DNA from: Microcoleus asticus IPMA8
GTDB taxonomy: Bacteria; Cyanobacteriota; Cyanobacteriia; Cyanobacteriales; Microcoleaceae
Assembly (NCBI RefSeq): GCF_013179805.1
Contig: NZ_SRRZ01000081.1
Location: 1 to 33,442, forward strand
DNA: 33,442 nt
Direction of reading: 5' to 3'
Below are positions 16,868 to 24,763 of this stretch, piece after piece; within the stretch, counting starts at the first letter, position 1, and every line of letters starts with the position of its first letter. A model generated the notes under the pieces. That model was given only the letters and a program-made list of their open reading frames with translations. It was not told where the DNA came from and did no database searches. A program made the translations under genes and the position numbers.

Positions 16868-17149
16868 ATTTCGCTGTGCACTACGATCGAGCGATCGGCT
16901 CTTGCACCATTCTACTCGCAACTTTTGGCTAATTTCAGGATCTGTCCACACTCTTGAGGCGATAGTCGGCTAGTGGCGATCGATTTTGGGGTTGTGAACC
17001 CGCAAGGCGAGCAGTTTATTGAGCGAATCTCCACCCAACCACAAAAAACCCTGCTCTCACAAGAGAATTAAATTATCATAAACTTGCCGAAAAATTAACA
17101 CTTTCGATAACATTTATCCCAGATTTACCAATAAATTTCGCATAATTAA
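16868..17149. other. Spacer between the PBP gene and the psb operon
   Basis: No gene or RNA was recognised. It carries one cgatcg-type site near 16978 and an AT-rich segment from about 17060. The promoter of the PBP gene should lie in its left part but was not pinned down. Confidence 0.4.
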
Positions 17150-17173
17150 AACCCCCCTTTTTCAAGGGGGGTT
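17150..17173 (-). terminator. Terminator of the rubA-ycf48-psbEFLJ cluster
   Basis: AACCCCCCTT and AAGGGGGGTT form a perfect 10-bp stem with a 4-nt loop. On the minus strand TTAATTAT follows. It lies 27 bases after the psbJ stop. Confidence 0.85.
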
Positions 17174-17200
17174 AAAAGCCGAAAATCAGCTTACTTCTCC

Positions 17201-17323
17201 TTACAGCGAAGAACCCAAACCGGCATAAGCACCGTAGAAGAAAAGACCCAAAATGCTCAGAACACCGAGGCCTGCGACAGTAGCTACCAGCCACAAAGGA
17301 ATTCTGCCACTTTCACTAAACAT
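17201..17323 (-). CDS. psbJ: Photosystem II protein J
   Basis: A 40-residue single-span thylakoid protein of the PSII core near cytochrome b559, involved in plastoquinone exchange and PSII assembly. The sequence reads MFSESGRIPLWLVATVAG, then a hydrophobic span, and ends FFYGAYAGLGSSL, typical of PsbJ. A second ATG two codons upstream (17329) is possible. I prefer 17323 because GAGG is about eight bases before it but only two bases before the other. It is the last gene of the psbEFLJ order. Confidence 0.95.
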   Translation of the reverse strand: MFSESGRIPLWLVATVAGLGVLSILGLFFYGAYAGLGSSL

Positions 17324-17392
17324 AGCCATCACCTCACTAATTCACAGCTAAACAAATTCGATCGAACTATCGAAACCCAACTCAGACACCAG

Positions 17393-17515
17393 TTAATTAA
17401 AGAAATAACTGGAAAACAAAATACCCAGAGTAAAAATCAACAACAAACCCAAATAAAGAGAAGTCCGATTTAACTCAACAGGCTGCTCGTTGGGATTAGG
17501 AACGCGCTCAGGCAT
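17393..17515 (-). CDS. psbL: Photosystem II protein L
   Basis: A 40-residue single-span PSII core protein located at the dimer interface, needed for acceptor-side function. It reads MPERVPNPNEQPVELNRTSL, then the membrane span, and ends SSYFFN as in other PsbL proteins. It lies between psbF and psbJ; the gap to psbF is nine bases, as expected for one transcript. Confidence 0.97.
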   Translation of the reverse strand: MPERVPNPNEQPVELNRTSLYLGLLLIFTLGILFSSYFFN

Positions 17516-17524
17516 TGTAAACTC

Positions 17525-17662
17525 CTATCGTTGAATAAATTGCATTGCTGCGATCGCGCCCAAAAAGAAAATTGTTGGGACACCTAAAGTATGAACTGCC
17601 AACCACCGCACCGTAAAAATCGGATACGAAATTGGCTCATTGTTTGGGGTTCTGCTCGTCAT
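17525..17662 (-). CDS. psbF: Cytochrome b559 subunit beta
   Basis: A 45-residue single-span subunit of PSII. His24 (in RWLAVHTLG) is the haem ligand, pairing with the histidine of PsbE to hold one haem between the two helices. The C-terminus ends AAMQFIQR as in the family. It starts 20 bases after the psbE stop. Confidence 0.97.
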   Translation of the reverse strand: MTSRTPNNEPISYPIFTVRWLAVHTLGVPTIFFLGAIAAMQFIQR

Positions 17663-17682
17663 TTTTCCAAATCCTTGTTAAA

Positions 17683-17931
17683 TTACTTGGCAATGAACTG
17701 ATCTACTTGTTTCTTAGCTTCAAAGCGATCCGAGATAATCGGCACTTCTTCGCGCTGCGGTGTGAAATACTGGTTAGGGCGAGGAGTTCCGAAAGCATCG
17801 TAAGCCAAACCCGTTTGCACAAACAGCCATCCAGCAATAAACAAAGCTGGAATGGTGATGCTGTGAATTACCCAATAACGGATACTTGTAATAATGTCCC
17901 CAAACGGACGTTCTCCAGTTGTACCAGCCAT
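17683..17931 (-). CDS. psbE: Cytochrome b559 subunit alpha
   Basis: An 82-residue PSII core subunit with a single membrane span. His23 (RYWVIHSITIPALF) ligates the haem shared with PsbF, and the lumenal part carries RPNQYFTPQREEVP. Full family length. A near-perfect AAGGAGG (about 17939-17945) sits seven bases before the ATG, the strongest ribosome binding site of the cluster. It is 56 bases downstream of ycf48 in the conserved rubA-ycf48-psbEFLJ order. Confidence 0.98.
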   Translation of the reverse strand: MAGTTGERPFGDIITSIRYWVIHSITIPALFIAGWLFVQTGLAYDAFGTPRPNQYFTPQREEVPIISDRFEAKKQVDQFIAK

Positions 17932-17987
17932 TTAGAATCCTCCTTTCAACAACAAATTGACAGACAATCTCTATTACTATTCTACTA

Positions 17988-19001
17988 TCAAGCAGCTTGC
18001 GCTGAACCTTGATATTTAAGTAGAGTACCGCTCGCGCCGATCACAAATCCGCGATCGGGGCCCATAAAGACAATCCTGTAAAAATTAGCGGGAACATCTT
18101 CAACTTCGCGGTCTTTTTGCCAAGTTTTTCCGCCGTCCAAACTGCACAGCAAATTGCCGCCGCCGCCGGCTACCCAAACTTCATTATCAGTACGGTAAGC
18201 CATGTCCAGCAAACCCCAACTCGCCTTGCGATCGGGAAAAAACGGTTTTCCCCAACCTTCAGGATTGGACGGGTCGCTAAACTGAATCTGACCGCCGCGG
18301 GCGAGCATCCACAAACGCCCGTCCTTGGTAAAACCCATATTTTGCAGGCGGCGAGAACTGTTGCGGTTGTGAGGTTCCCAAGCTTCTTGTCCGGGTTTCC
18401 ACACCGAGTAGAAATTGCCCTTCGAGGAAACCGCAACATACTGCCCGTCTTCAGAACGGTTGATATTGCGAACTACCCCAAAAGAATCCTGCACGACAGC
18501 TTTCCAATTTTTGCCGCCGTCAGAAGTCCGGTAAATCGCCCCCACATCGGTGGTCATCTCGGCGGAGTTCGGGCCTAAAGCCGCGATCGTACTCGGAGAA
18601 CCTGGCAACTGACTGCTCAAAGCAATCCGCGTCCAAGACTTCCCCTCATCGTTCGTGTGGAGCAAAACAGAAGGCTGGCCGACAATCCAGCCTTCTGAAC
18701 CCGAAAAACTCACCGACGCAAAACGCGACCTCGGATCGTCGATATCCAGTGCTATAGACTTCCAGCTAGTGCCACCGTCGGAGGTTTCGAGCAGAGTTGC
18801 CTCCGAACCCACAACCCAGCCGTGCTGAGGATTGCCCGTAAAGGCAATATCCTGCAAATTAGCTTTCGTCGGCAAAGAAATCACTTGCCAGGGGTTGTAA
18901 CTCACGGAGCCGATCGTGCTGCAACTCGTACAGATGAGCGCAGCGGCCAATAACATTACAATTCGTTGCCAAAATCTCACAATCGTCTTACTGCAAACCA
19001 T
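17988..19001 (-). CDS. ycf48: Photosystem II assembly factor Ycf48 (HCF136)
   Basis: A lumenal seven-bladed beta-propeller that binds newly made D1 and helps form the PSII reaction centre. In 337 residues there is a hydrophobic export signal (about 10-24) with CTSCS after it, which may be a lipidation site although Cys at -3 is unusual for a lipobox. At least five blade repeats with TSDGGxxW or SLDGGKTW follow. I chose ATG 19001, which overlaps the last 14 bases of rubA; an open extension to 19043 lies wholly inside rubA and adds no family sequence. Coupling to rubA, whose product also acts in PSII assembly, agrees with this role. Confidence 0.95.
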   Translation of the reverse strand: MVCSKTIVRFWQRIVMLLAAALICTSCSTIGSVSYNPWQVISLPTKANLQDIAFTGNPQHGWVVGSEATLLETSDGGTSWKSIALDIDDPRSRFASVSFSGSEGWIVGQPSVLLHTNDEGKSWTRIALSSQLPGSPSTIAALGPNSAEMTTDVGAIYRTSDGGKNWKAVVQDSFGVVRNINRSEDGQYVAVSSKGNFYSVWKPGQEAWEPHNRNSSRRLQNMGFTKDGRLWMLARGGQIQFSDPSNPEGWGKPFFPDRKASWGLLDMAYRTDNEVWVAGGGGNLLCSLDGGKTWQKDREVEDVPANFYRIVFMGPDRGFVIGASGTLLKYQGSAQAA

Positions 19002-19323
19002 ACATACTAAGTAACAACAAGAAACCAACGACCAAGCCGCCAAAAATCAGCAAACTTTTCTGACCTTCGGTCATGCCGTTGACACCGACACCGTAGCGCT
19101 GATTTGCCTTAAATCCCGATATCCCTTCCATCTGACCGAGATTTTGAAACGCCGACTTGCGCGCTGCGCAAACGGGGCAGACCCAAGTTTGGGGCAAATC
19201 TTCAAAAGCCGTGCCCGGGGCAATGCCAATTTTAGGATCGCCCTTTTTCGGATCGTAGACGTAGCCGCAGGCGCGGCACTCGTGCCGATCGAGGGTCTTA
19301 GTCTCAGTGGCTCGATCGCTCAT
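18988..19323 (-). CDS. rubA: Membrane-anchored rubredoxin RubA
   Basis: A PSII (and possibly PSI) assembly factor of 111 residues. The rubredoxin fold shows both iron-binding pairs, CRACGY (about 17-21) and CPVC (about 49-52), holding one Fe by four cysteines. After a linker, a hydrophobic C-terminal helix (LLIFGGLVVGFLLLLSMYG) anchors it in the thylakoid. It is the first gene of the cluster, divergent from ndhC; the two starts are 162 bases apart and must share that control region. Confidence 0.96.
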   Translation of the reverse strand: MSDRATETKTLDRHECRACGYVYDPKKGDPKIGIAPGTAFEDLPQTWVCPVCAARKSAFQNLGQMEGISGFKANQRYGVGVNGMTEGQKSLLIFGGLVVGFLLLLSMYGLQ

Positions 19324-19430
19324 AGCTCCAAAAGAGTAGGTAAGCTAATCTTAAAATATACATTAAAAATTATTGCAGAAGATGGACGATTAATCTCAAC
19401 CAACTCGTAATTTTAGCTGCCCAAAATCTA

Positions 19431-19453
19431 TATAATGTAACAGACAAGTTACA
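19431..19453 (+). promoter_or_regulatory. -10 box and dyad upstream of ndhC
   Basis: TATAAT at 19431-19436 is a perfect -10 hexamer about 50 bases before the ndhC GTG. Directly on it begins TGTAAC-6 nt-GTTACA (19436-19453), a 6-bp dyad just downstream of the -10 that could bind a repressor. It does not match the NtcA GTA-N8-TAC spacing. Confidence 0.55.
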
Positions 19454-19485
19454 GAACCCTTTCACCTAGGCAGTAATTATTCACC

Positions 19486-19848
19486 GTGTTTGCACTCAGC
19501 GGCTACGAGTATTTCTTAGGCTTCCTGTTAATTTCCAGCCTAGTCCCTATCCTCGCCCTCACGGCGTCTAAGGTACTGCGCCCCAAAAGTCGTCCCTACG
19601 ACCGACGTACTACCTACGAATCTGGCGTCGAGCCGATCGGCGGAGCCTGGATTCAATTCAACATCCGATATTATATGTTCGCCCTGGTCTTCGTCATCTT
19701 CGACGTAGAGACCGTCTTCCTCTATCCTTGGGCGGTTGCTTTCAACCAGCTAGGACTGTTGGCTTTTATCGAAGCCTTGTTTTTTATCACGATCCTCGTT
19801 ATTGCTCTTGTCTATGCATGGCGCAAAGGAGCCTTGGAATGGTCTTAA
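19486..19848 (+). CDS. ndhC: NAD(P)H-quinone oxidoreductase subunit 3
   Basis: A 120-residue membrane subunit of cyanobacterial NDH-1, used in respiration and cyclic electron flow. Three hydrophobic spans are visible, with the conserved loop SRPYDRRTTYESGVEPIGGA and the second-span motif FVIFDVETVFLYPWA. The start is GTG at 19486, giving MFALSGYEYF; length and N-terminus fit the family. Its stop overlaps ndhK by ten bases. Confidence 0.97.
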   Translation: MFALSGYEYFLGFLLISSLVPILALTASKVLRPKSRPYDRRTTYESGVEPIGGAWIQFNIRYYMFALVFVIFDVETVFLYPWAVAFNQLGLLAFIEALFFITILVIALVYAWRKGALEWS

Positions 19849-20561
19849 GTTCTGACAAATCACAAAAAGCGCTGATCAACCCTGTAGAGCGCCCGGAAGT
19901 CACATCGCAACTCTCAGAGAACGTCATCCTGACAACAGTGGATGACCTATACAATTGGGCGAGACTTTCGAGCCTGTGGCCGCTGCTTTTCGGCACTGCC
20001 TGCTGCTTCATTGAATTTGCAGCTTTGATCGGATCGCGCTTTGACTTCGACAGATTCGGCTTAGTACCGCGATCGAGCCCCCGGCAAGCCGACCTGATCA
20101 TCACGGCCGGCACAATTACCATGAAGTACGCCCCCATCTTGGTGCGGCTGTACGAACAAATGCCGGAACCCAAATACGTCATCGCGATGGGCGCTTGCAC
20201 CATCACCGGCGGAATGTTCAGCATGGACTCCACCACAGCAGTCCGCGGCGTTGACAAACTGATTCCGGTAGACGTGTACATCCCCGGCTGTCCCCCCCGC
20301 CCAGAAGCGATTATTGACGCAATTATCAAATTGCGGAAAAAAATCGCCAACAATTCCATGCAAGAACGGGCCAATTTGCTGCCAACCCACCGCTACTACA
20401 CCAGACCCCACAAAATGAAAGTAGTAGACGACATTTTGGACGGCAAATACTTGTCTGTTCCAGGCCGGATGGCGCCGCCGAAAGAATTGACCGAAGCAAT
20501 GGGAATGCCAGTACCGCCGGCCCTGCTTGCAGGACAAAAACAGGAGGTAAACCGTGGCTGA
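19839..20561 (+). CDS. ndhK: NAD(P)H-quinone oxidoreductase subunit K
   Basis: The NuoB/PSST homologue that carries the last 4Fe-4S cluster (N2) and passes electrons to quinone. In 240 residues the cluster cysteines are visible as TACC (about 54-55), GACTITGG and PGCPPRPE. I chose ATG 19839, overlapping the ndhC stop; the open frame reaches back to 19728, but that stretch is ndhC in another frame. Its end overlaps ndhJ by eight bases. Confidence 0.97.
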   Translation: MVLSSDKSQKALINPVERPEVTSQLSENVILTTVDDLYNWARLSSLWPLLFGTACCFIEFAALIGSRFDFDRFGLVPRSSPRQADLIITAGTITMKYAPILVRLYEQMPEPKYVIAMGACTITGGMFSMDSTTAVRGVDKLIPVDVYIPGCPPRPEAIIDAIIKLRKKIANNSMQERANLLPTHRYYTRPHKMKVVDDILDGKYLSVPGRMAPPKELTEAMGMPVPPALLAGQKQEVNRG

Positions 20562-21057
20562 GACAGAATCTGCAATTGTTGAAGCCGGGAAGGTTTCCCA
20601 GTGGTTGACTCAAAATGGCTTTGAACACGAAGCTTTAGCGGCCGATAATTTGGGCGTGGAGATATTAAAGGTCGATCGAGAATTCCTAATTCCGATGTCA
20701 ACAGCACTGTACGCCTACGGGTTTAATTATATGCAGTGCCAGTGCGCCTACGACCAAGGCCCTGGACAAGATTTAGTCAGCGTCTACCACTTGGTTAAGC
20801 TGACAGATAATGCTTCCAAGCCTGAAGAAGTCCGCGTCAAAGTATTCGTACCCCGCGAAGATCCCAGAGTGCCATCAGTCTACTGGATTTGGAAAGCAGC
20901 CGACTTTCAAGAGCGGGAATCCTACGATATGTACGGCATTGTCTATGAAGGACATCCGAATCTGAAACGGATTTTGATGAACGAAGATTGGGTAGGCTGG
21001 CCGCTGCGGAAAGATTACATTTCCCCTGATTTTTACGAATTGCAAGACGCTTATTAA
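20554..21057 (+). CDS. ndhJ: NAD(P)H-quinone oxidoreductase subunit J
   Basis: The NuoC/30-kDa homologue of the peripheral arm of NDH-1, 167 residues, with the signature WKAADFQERESYDMYGI and the C-terminal RILMNEDWVGWPLRKDY. It starts with GTG 20554, overlapping the ndhK stop, preceded by AGGAGG within ndhK. It is the last gene of ndhCKJ, followed by a strong terminator. Confidence 0.97.
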   Translation: MAETESAIVEAGKVSQWLTQNGFEHEALAADNLGVEILKVDREFLIPMSTALYAYGFNYMQCQCAYDQGPGQDLVSVYHLVKLTDNASKPEEVRVKVFVPREDPRVPSVYWIWKAADFQERESYDMYGIVYEGHPNLKRILMNEDWVGWPLRKDYISPDFYELQDAY

Positions 21058-21068
21058 GGGAGTTTTGC

Positions 21069-21142
21069 GAGGGCGGGTTTAGAGCATAAAATTTGACTTT
21101 TGCGGTCAAGTTTTATGCGAAACTCGCCCTCTATTTTTTTTA
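21069..21142 (+). terminator. Long terminator hairpin of ndhCKJ
   Basis: GAGGGCGGGTTT (21069-21080) pairs with AAACTCGCCCTC (21120-21131) with one G-T pair. The stem continues inward as GCATAAAATTTGAC against GTCAAGTTTTATGC. Seven or more T's follow. It starts 12 bases after the ndhJ stop. Confidence 0.9.
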
Positions 21143-21202
21143 TCTAGTGCTGTAGGGCGATGTTTTGTGATATTCTTAGTCTAAAAATTATAATTCCTCC
21201 GC

Positions 21203-21988
21203 ATGACCTCAAACCCAAGTCGCCAACTCATTAATGATATTGAAGCTCTCTTGGCGACAAGCGCAAGGCTATTTGCGTCAGAAGGTTCTATGCGTGAGGT
21301 GGCTATCCTAGCAAATGCAGAGTATAGTATCACCCAATGCTATCATGATGAAGATGGTCAAGAATTCTGCGAAAACACTTACCACCTCTATCTTCAAGTT
21401 CCTGATTCCCTTTACTCGCAAATTTCTGACGAGATTGAGGTATGTGAAGAGCTAATTCTGAAGAAGGCAAGAATACTTCTCAAACCATACCGAGAGGATA
21501 AATTAGCTTATTTGAGTATTAGTCCCATTCTGAGCGCAGGTGAGGAGTGGCGCGAAAAAGCAAAGAATTGGGTCACAGGTAAAGGTGTCAATAATCAAGG
21601 TCGTGTTAGGTCTGATAATATAGCTTCGAGAACAGTAGACGGGCTGCTCTTTCGTTCTCAGAACGAAGAGCTTTTTTACAAAGCTCTTAAATCACTTGGG
21701 GTATCCTTTGCTCCATTACCCGTTTTCATTAGAGGTGGTAAAACATACAGCAGAATTGAACCAGATTTTGTCATTGTTAAAAACGGTGTTGTACTGGTTG
21801 TAGAAGTAGATGGTGATACTGTACACAACGAAACACCAGCAGAAGCACATGATAGGACAACTATGCTTGCCCATGAGGGAGTCCATATTGAGCGAATCCG
21901 AGCCTCAGAGTGCCAAAACCAAGAGCAGGCAATTGCCTGTGCAAAGAGAATTGTGCAGGTTATTGATAAGATTAAATCTTCAAGGTAG
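21203..21988 (+). CDS. PD-(D/E)XK-like (Vsr/DUF559-type) nuclease with unknown N-terminus
   Basis: Residues about 150-260 of this 261-residue protein look like a very-short-patch-repair/DUF559 nuclease fold: a helix with Glu155/Glu156 (RSQNEELFYKALKSLG), EPDF with Asp188, then VVLVVEVDGDTVHNE with Glu201, Asp203 and His208, and a final HIERIRASEC strand as in that family. These match the E...D...ExD active-site layout. The first 130 residues (Cys- and Glu-rich, mostly helix) match nothing I know. The gene is stand-alone, after the ndhCKJ terminator and before a DUF6883/DUF4926 pair. No HIP1 octamer occurs in it, which hints at foreign origin. A DNA-cleaving defence or repair role is inference. 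Confidence 0.75.
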   Translation: MTSNPSRQLINDIEALLATSARLFASEGSMREVAILANAEYSITQCYHDEDGQEFCENTYHLYLQVPDSLYSQISDEIEVCEELILKKARILLKPYREDKLAYLSISPILSAGEEWREKAKNWVTGKGVNNQGRVRSDNIASRTVDGLLFRSQNEELFYKALKSLGVSFAPLPVFIRGGKTYSRIEPDFVIVKNGVVLVVEVDGDTVHNETPAEAHDRTTMLAHEGVHIERIRASECQNQEQAIACAKRIVQVIDKIKSSR

Positions 21989-22093
21989 ATGACGTTGAGT
22001 CCGAAAGGTTATCTGCATCCGGTGAGCTTGGCCGTTAAAGCGATCGCCGATTTCAAGATAAACTGAGGGCTGCTTATTCGTATCAGCTTTTCT

Positions 22094-22426
22094 ATGCTCA
22101 TTCCAAATGCAAAGAATGCAGTTGTTGATATTCGTAAACTTCGTGACTACTGCCTCAATCCAGAACACGACGATGGCAAACACAAAGCGCGGCTTTTTTC
22201 GTCAATTCTTGGCATGACACCTGACAATGCTGAGGAATTGCGCCAAATTTTGCTTGAAGTCATTCAAACTCACGAAGCTCAGTTAGGGAGGCGGGATGGG
22301 TTCGGGCAACGCTATACCCTAGATTTCACGATAGAATGGCAAAATAGAAGTGCGACTCTTCGGAGTGGCTGGATTATTGAGCACCACTTGGAAATTCCGA
22401 GATTAACAACCTGCTATCCTCTGTAG
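22094..22426 (+). CDS. DUF6883-type small protein
   Basis: A 110-residue soluble protein that I match to the DUF6883 pattern: LIPNAKNAVVDIRKLRDYCLN at the start, DGKHKARLFSSILGM, GQRYTLDFTIEW and a closing PRLTTCYPL. Function is unknown. It starts at ATG 22094 with no clear Shine-Dalgarno and ends 18 bases before the DUF4926 gene, so the two are probably co-transcribed. The same two domains are, to my recollection, often found side by side in bacteria, which suggests a functional pair (toxin/partner is one possibility), but nothing in the sequence proves it. Confidence 0.75.
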   Translation: MLIPNAKNAVVDIRKLRDYCLNPEHDDGKHKARLFSSILGMTPDNAEELRQILLEVIQTHEAQLGRRDGFGQRYTLDFTIEWQNRSATLRSGWIIEHHLEIPRLTTCYPL

Positions 22427-22444
22427 TGCCTGAAGGTAATAAAA

Positions 22445-22693
22445 GTGGTAAAGAATACAGTTAAATTGCTAGATGTCGTTGCCTTAACCGTTGACATTCC
22501 TGAATACAATCTGTGGCGCGGACAAGTTGGGACAGTGGTTGAACTGTTGGCTGATGGTGCAGCGTTTGAGGTGGAATTTAGCGATCGCAACGGACGCACT
22601 TATGAATCTGTCGGGCTGCATCCAGAGCAAATCATGGTGTTGTATTTTGAGCCAGCATCACCTGATATTAAACCCGAAATGGTTACAGCATAA
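22445..22693 (+). CDS. DUF4926 family protein
   Basis: An 82-residue small acidic protein with the family signature KLLDVVALTVDIPEYNLWRG, GQVGTVVELL and FEVEFSDRNGRTY. It is probably a small beta-barrel (SH3-like); function unknown. It starts with GTG 22445 preceded by GAAGG, 18 bases after the DUF6883 stop, so it is read as the second gene of a two-gene unit. Confidence 0.8.
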   Translation: MVKNTVKLLDVVALTVDIPEYNLWRGQVGTVVELLADGAAFEVEFSDRNGRTYESVGLHPEQIMVLYFEPASPDIKPEMVTA

Positions 22694-22808
22694 GCGGCAC
22701 AATAACTTGCGGACTTTATAAAAAATGGAAATTTGTAACCGCCGATGCACGCAGATACAGGCAGATGGATAGAGATATAATTTCTATTATCAGTAATTCT
22801 AAAAATTT

Positions 22809-23429
22809 ATGACTCAAGCTTTACCCAAACTCGTAAACTTCGAGGAATTTGTGGAGTGGCTGCCTGAAAATTCGGCGGTACGCTACGAACTGCACAATCG
22901 AAATATTATTGAAATAATACAACCAGTAGGGGAACATCAAGAAGTTACAGGCTTTCTTACGATCGCAATTGCTGTTCAAATTAATCATCTCGGATTGCCA
23001 TACGGTATCCCCAACCAAGCGATAGTTAGGCCTCCTGAAAAAGATTCTGGTTATTTCCCTGATGTGTTGGTGCTGAATCGTGCAAATCTGGTGAACGAAA
23101 CTTTGTGGCAAAAACAATCTATCCTCAGCTTGGGTGCATCGATACCTTTGATAATTGAGGTTGTGTCAACCAATTGGCGCGATGATTACTATTTGAAATA
23201 TGCTGATTATGAGGAGATGGGTATTCCTGAATATTGGATTGTGGATTATGCTGCGTTGGGTGGACGCAATTTTATTGGCAATCCCAAACAACCGACGATT
23301 TCTGTGGGTAACTTGGTTGATGGTGAATATCAAATCCTCAAGTTTCGAGAGAACGATCGGATTGTGTCGCAAACTTTTCCCGATTTAAACCTCACAGCAA
23401 ACCAGATTTTTCAAGCTGGTTTAGTATAA
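22809..23429 (+). CDS. Uma2 family nuclease (DUF820)
   Basis: A 206-residue member of the very large Uma2/DUF820 group that expands in cyanobacteria, a restriction-endonuclease fold. Motifs are RYELHNRNIIEI with Glu27, GYFPDVLVL with Asp85, PLIIEVVST with Glu117, and KYADYEEMGIPEYWIVD. The acidic active-site residues are intact. The biological role of Uma2 proteins is unsettled. It is stand-alone, preceded by a spacer with no obvious Shine-Dalgarno. Confidence 0.9.
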   Translation: MTQALPKLVNFEEFVEWLPENSAVRYELHNRNIIEIIQPVGEHQEVTGFLTIAIAVQINHLGLPYGIPNQAIVRPPEKDSGYFPDVLVLNRANLVNETLWQKQSILSLGASIPLIIEVVSTNWRDDYYLKYADYEEMGIPEYWIVDYAALGGRNFIGNPKQPTISVGNLVDGEYQILKFRENDRIVSQTFPDLNLTANQIFQAGLV

Positions 23430-23497
23430 GCTGAATTAAAATTTAGGCTTTCGGGCGGACAGGATGCCCACCCCACAAGAGCTTATATTGCTTAAAT

Positions 23498-24763
23498 TCA
23501 ATCATTCCGCAAGGCTGCGATCGGATCTAAGCGAGCGGCATTCCGAGCAGGCAATACTCCAGCTAACAACCCGACGGTAAAAGATAGCCCAAAACCTGCT
23601 GTAATCGACCAGACAGAAACCACAAACGGAAATTTGAACGCTGTCGAGGCCCCAAAGGCGATCGCAATTCCCAACCCAATTCCCGCCGTTCCCCCCACCG
23701 TGGAAACTAAAATAGATTCCGCCATAAATTGAATTAGAATTGCTGCATTAGTAGCACCTACCGCTTTGCGAATCCCGATTTCCTTAGTACGTTCCACAAC
23801 AGACACCAACATAATATTAGCAATACCGATGCCGCCAACCACCAAAGAAATTCCGGCGATCGCTCCCACCATAACCGTAAATAAACCTATCACATTGCTG
23901 AAAGTATTAACTATCTCAGCTTGATTTACAACTCGAAAATCATCCGGTTGTGGCGGATAAATATTGTGGCGCAAGCGCATGATATTTTCTACTTGAAATT
24001 GAGCATCCGCTAAATCTGCTTCGCCCGCAGTTTCCAACCAAAAACCAGAGATCGCAATCCCCGCTAAAGAATTTCTCCCCACAATCCGCGAAGACATATT
24101 TTTGAGGGGAATATACACTCGATCGTCCTGATCGGTTCCCCCTACAGACCCCTTGCTTTCCATCACTCCAATGACCTTGTAGCGGTTTCCCTGAATGCGA
24201 ATATCGGAGGATAGCGCATTAGCTCCGGCTCCAAAAAGTTCGTCCCGCACCTTAGAACCGAGGACAACTACTGGCTCAGCAGCATTCAATTCATCCTCGT
24301 TAAAAAACCGTCCTTGTTGAGGTTGAATGTTCTTCACATCTGGATAGTTTAAATCCGTTCCCAAAATAGCAGTAAATGAATTTTGTCCCCCGTAAACTAC
24401 TTGCACTTGGCGCTGCAAATAAGCAGAAATTGCCTTGACAGCAGGAGCTTGTTTGCCGATCGCCTTAGCGTCATCCCAAGTAAGGGTAGTAGCAGAACCG
24501 CTTCCCTGACTGACACCGCCGGATCGCGCAGCCCCGGATAACACCAACAGCACATTTGTACCCAAAGCCTTTAACTGTTCTTCAGTTGATTTTTGTACTC
24601 CCTGTCCCACCGAAGTAATGGCAATTACCGAAGATATCCCAATAATTACGCCCAGCATAGTTAAACTGGTACGCAATTTGTTATTCCACAGCGCCTCTGT
24701 CGCCATGAAAGCGATTTGAACGTTAGAGATTTTGTTGGTACGGGGGCGAGTCTGTAATTTCAT
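23498..24763 (-). CDS. MacB/DevC-like ABC transporter permease
   Basis: A 421-residue membrane protein with N-terminal helix 1 (about 32-55), a large MacB-type periplasmic domain (about 56-280), and three C-terminal helices forming an FtsX domain (about 288-318, 342-370, 378-402). The cytoplasmic motif RTKEIGIRKAVGAT, which contacts the ATPase, is present, as is the ending PARNAARLDPIAALRND. There is no nucleotide-binding domain in it, unlike full MacB, so a separate ATPase must be supplied. The adaptor gene lies upstream in the same direction, 249 bases away, suggesting one export system; substrate unknown. Confidence 0.93.
   Translation of the reverse strand: MKLQTRPRTNKISNVQIAFMATEALWNNKLRTSLTMLGVIIGISSVIAITSVGQGVQKSTEEQLKALGTNVLLVLSGAARSGGVSQGSGSATTLTWDDAKAIGKQAPAVKAISAYLQRQVQVVYGGQNSFTAILGTDLNYPDVKNIQPQQGRFFNEDELNAAEPVVVLGSKVRDELFGAGANALSSDIRIQGNRYKVIGVMESKGSVGGTDQDDRVYIPLKNMSSRIVGRNSLAGIAISGFWLETAGEADLADAQFQVENIMRLRHNIYPPQPDDFRVVNQAEIVNTFSNVIGLFTVMVGAIAGISLVVGGIGIANIMLVSVVERTKEIGIRKAVGATNAAILIQFMAESILVSTVGGTAGIGLGIAIAFGASTAFKFPFVVSVWSITAGFGLSFTVGLLAGVLPARNAARLDPIAALRND

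Noticed and set aside
16868..16951. 28-codon N-terminal extension of the FHA-PBP
   Set aside because: It is rich in Arg and Cys without family resemblance, and the ATG at 16867 begins a sequence leading cleanly into the FHA region.
19437..19452. NtcA site upstream of ndhC
   Set aside because: GTA and TAC are ten bases apart instead of eight, so it does not fit the consensus.
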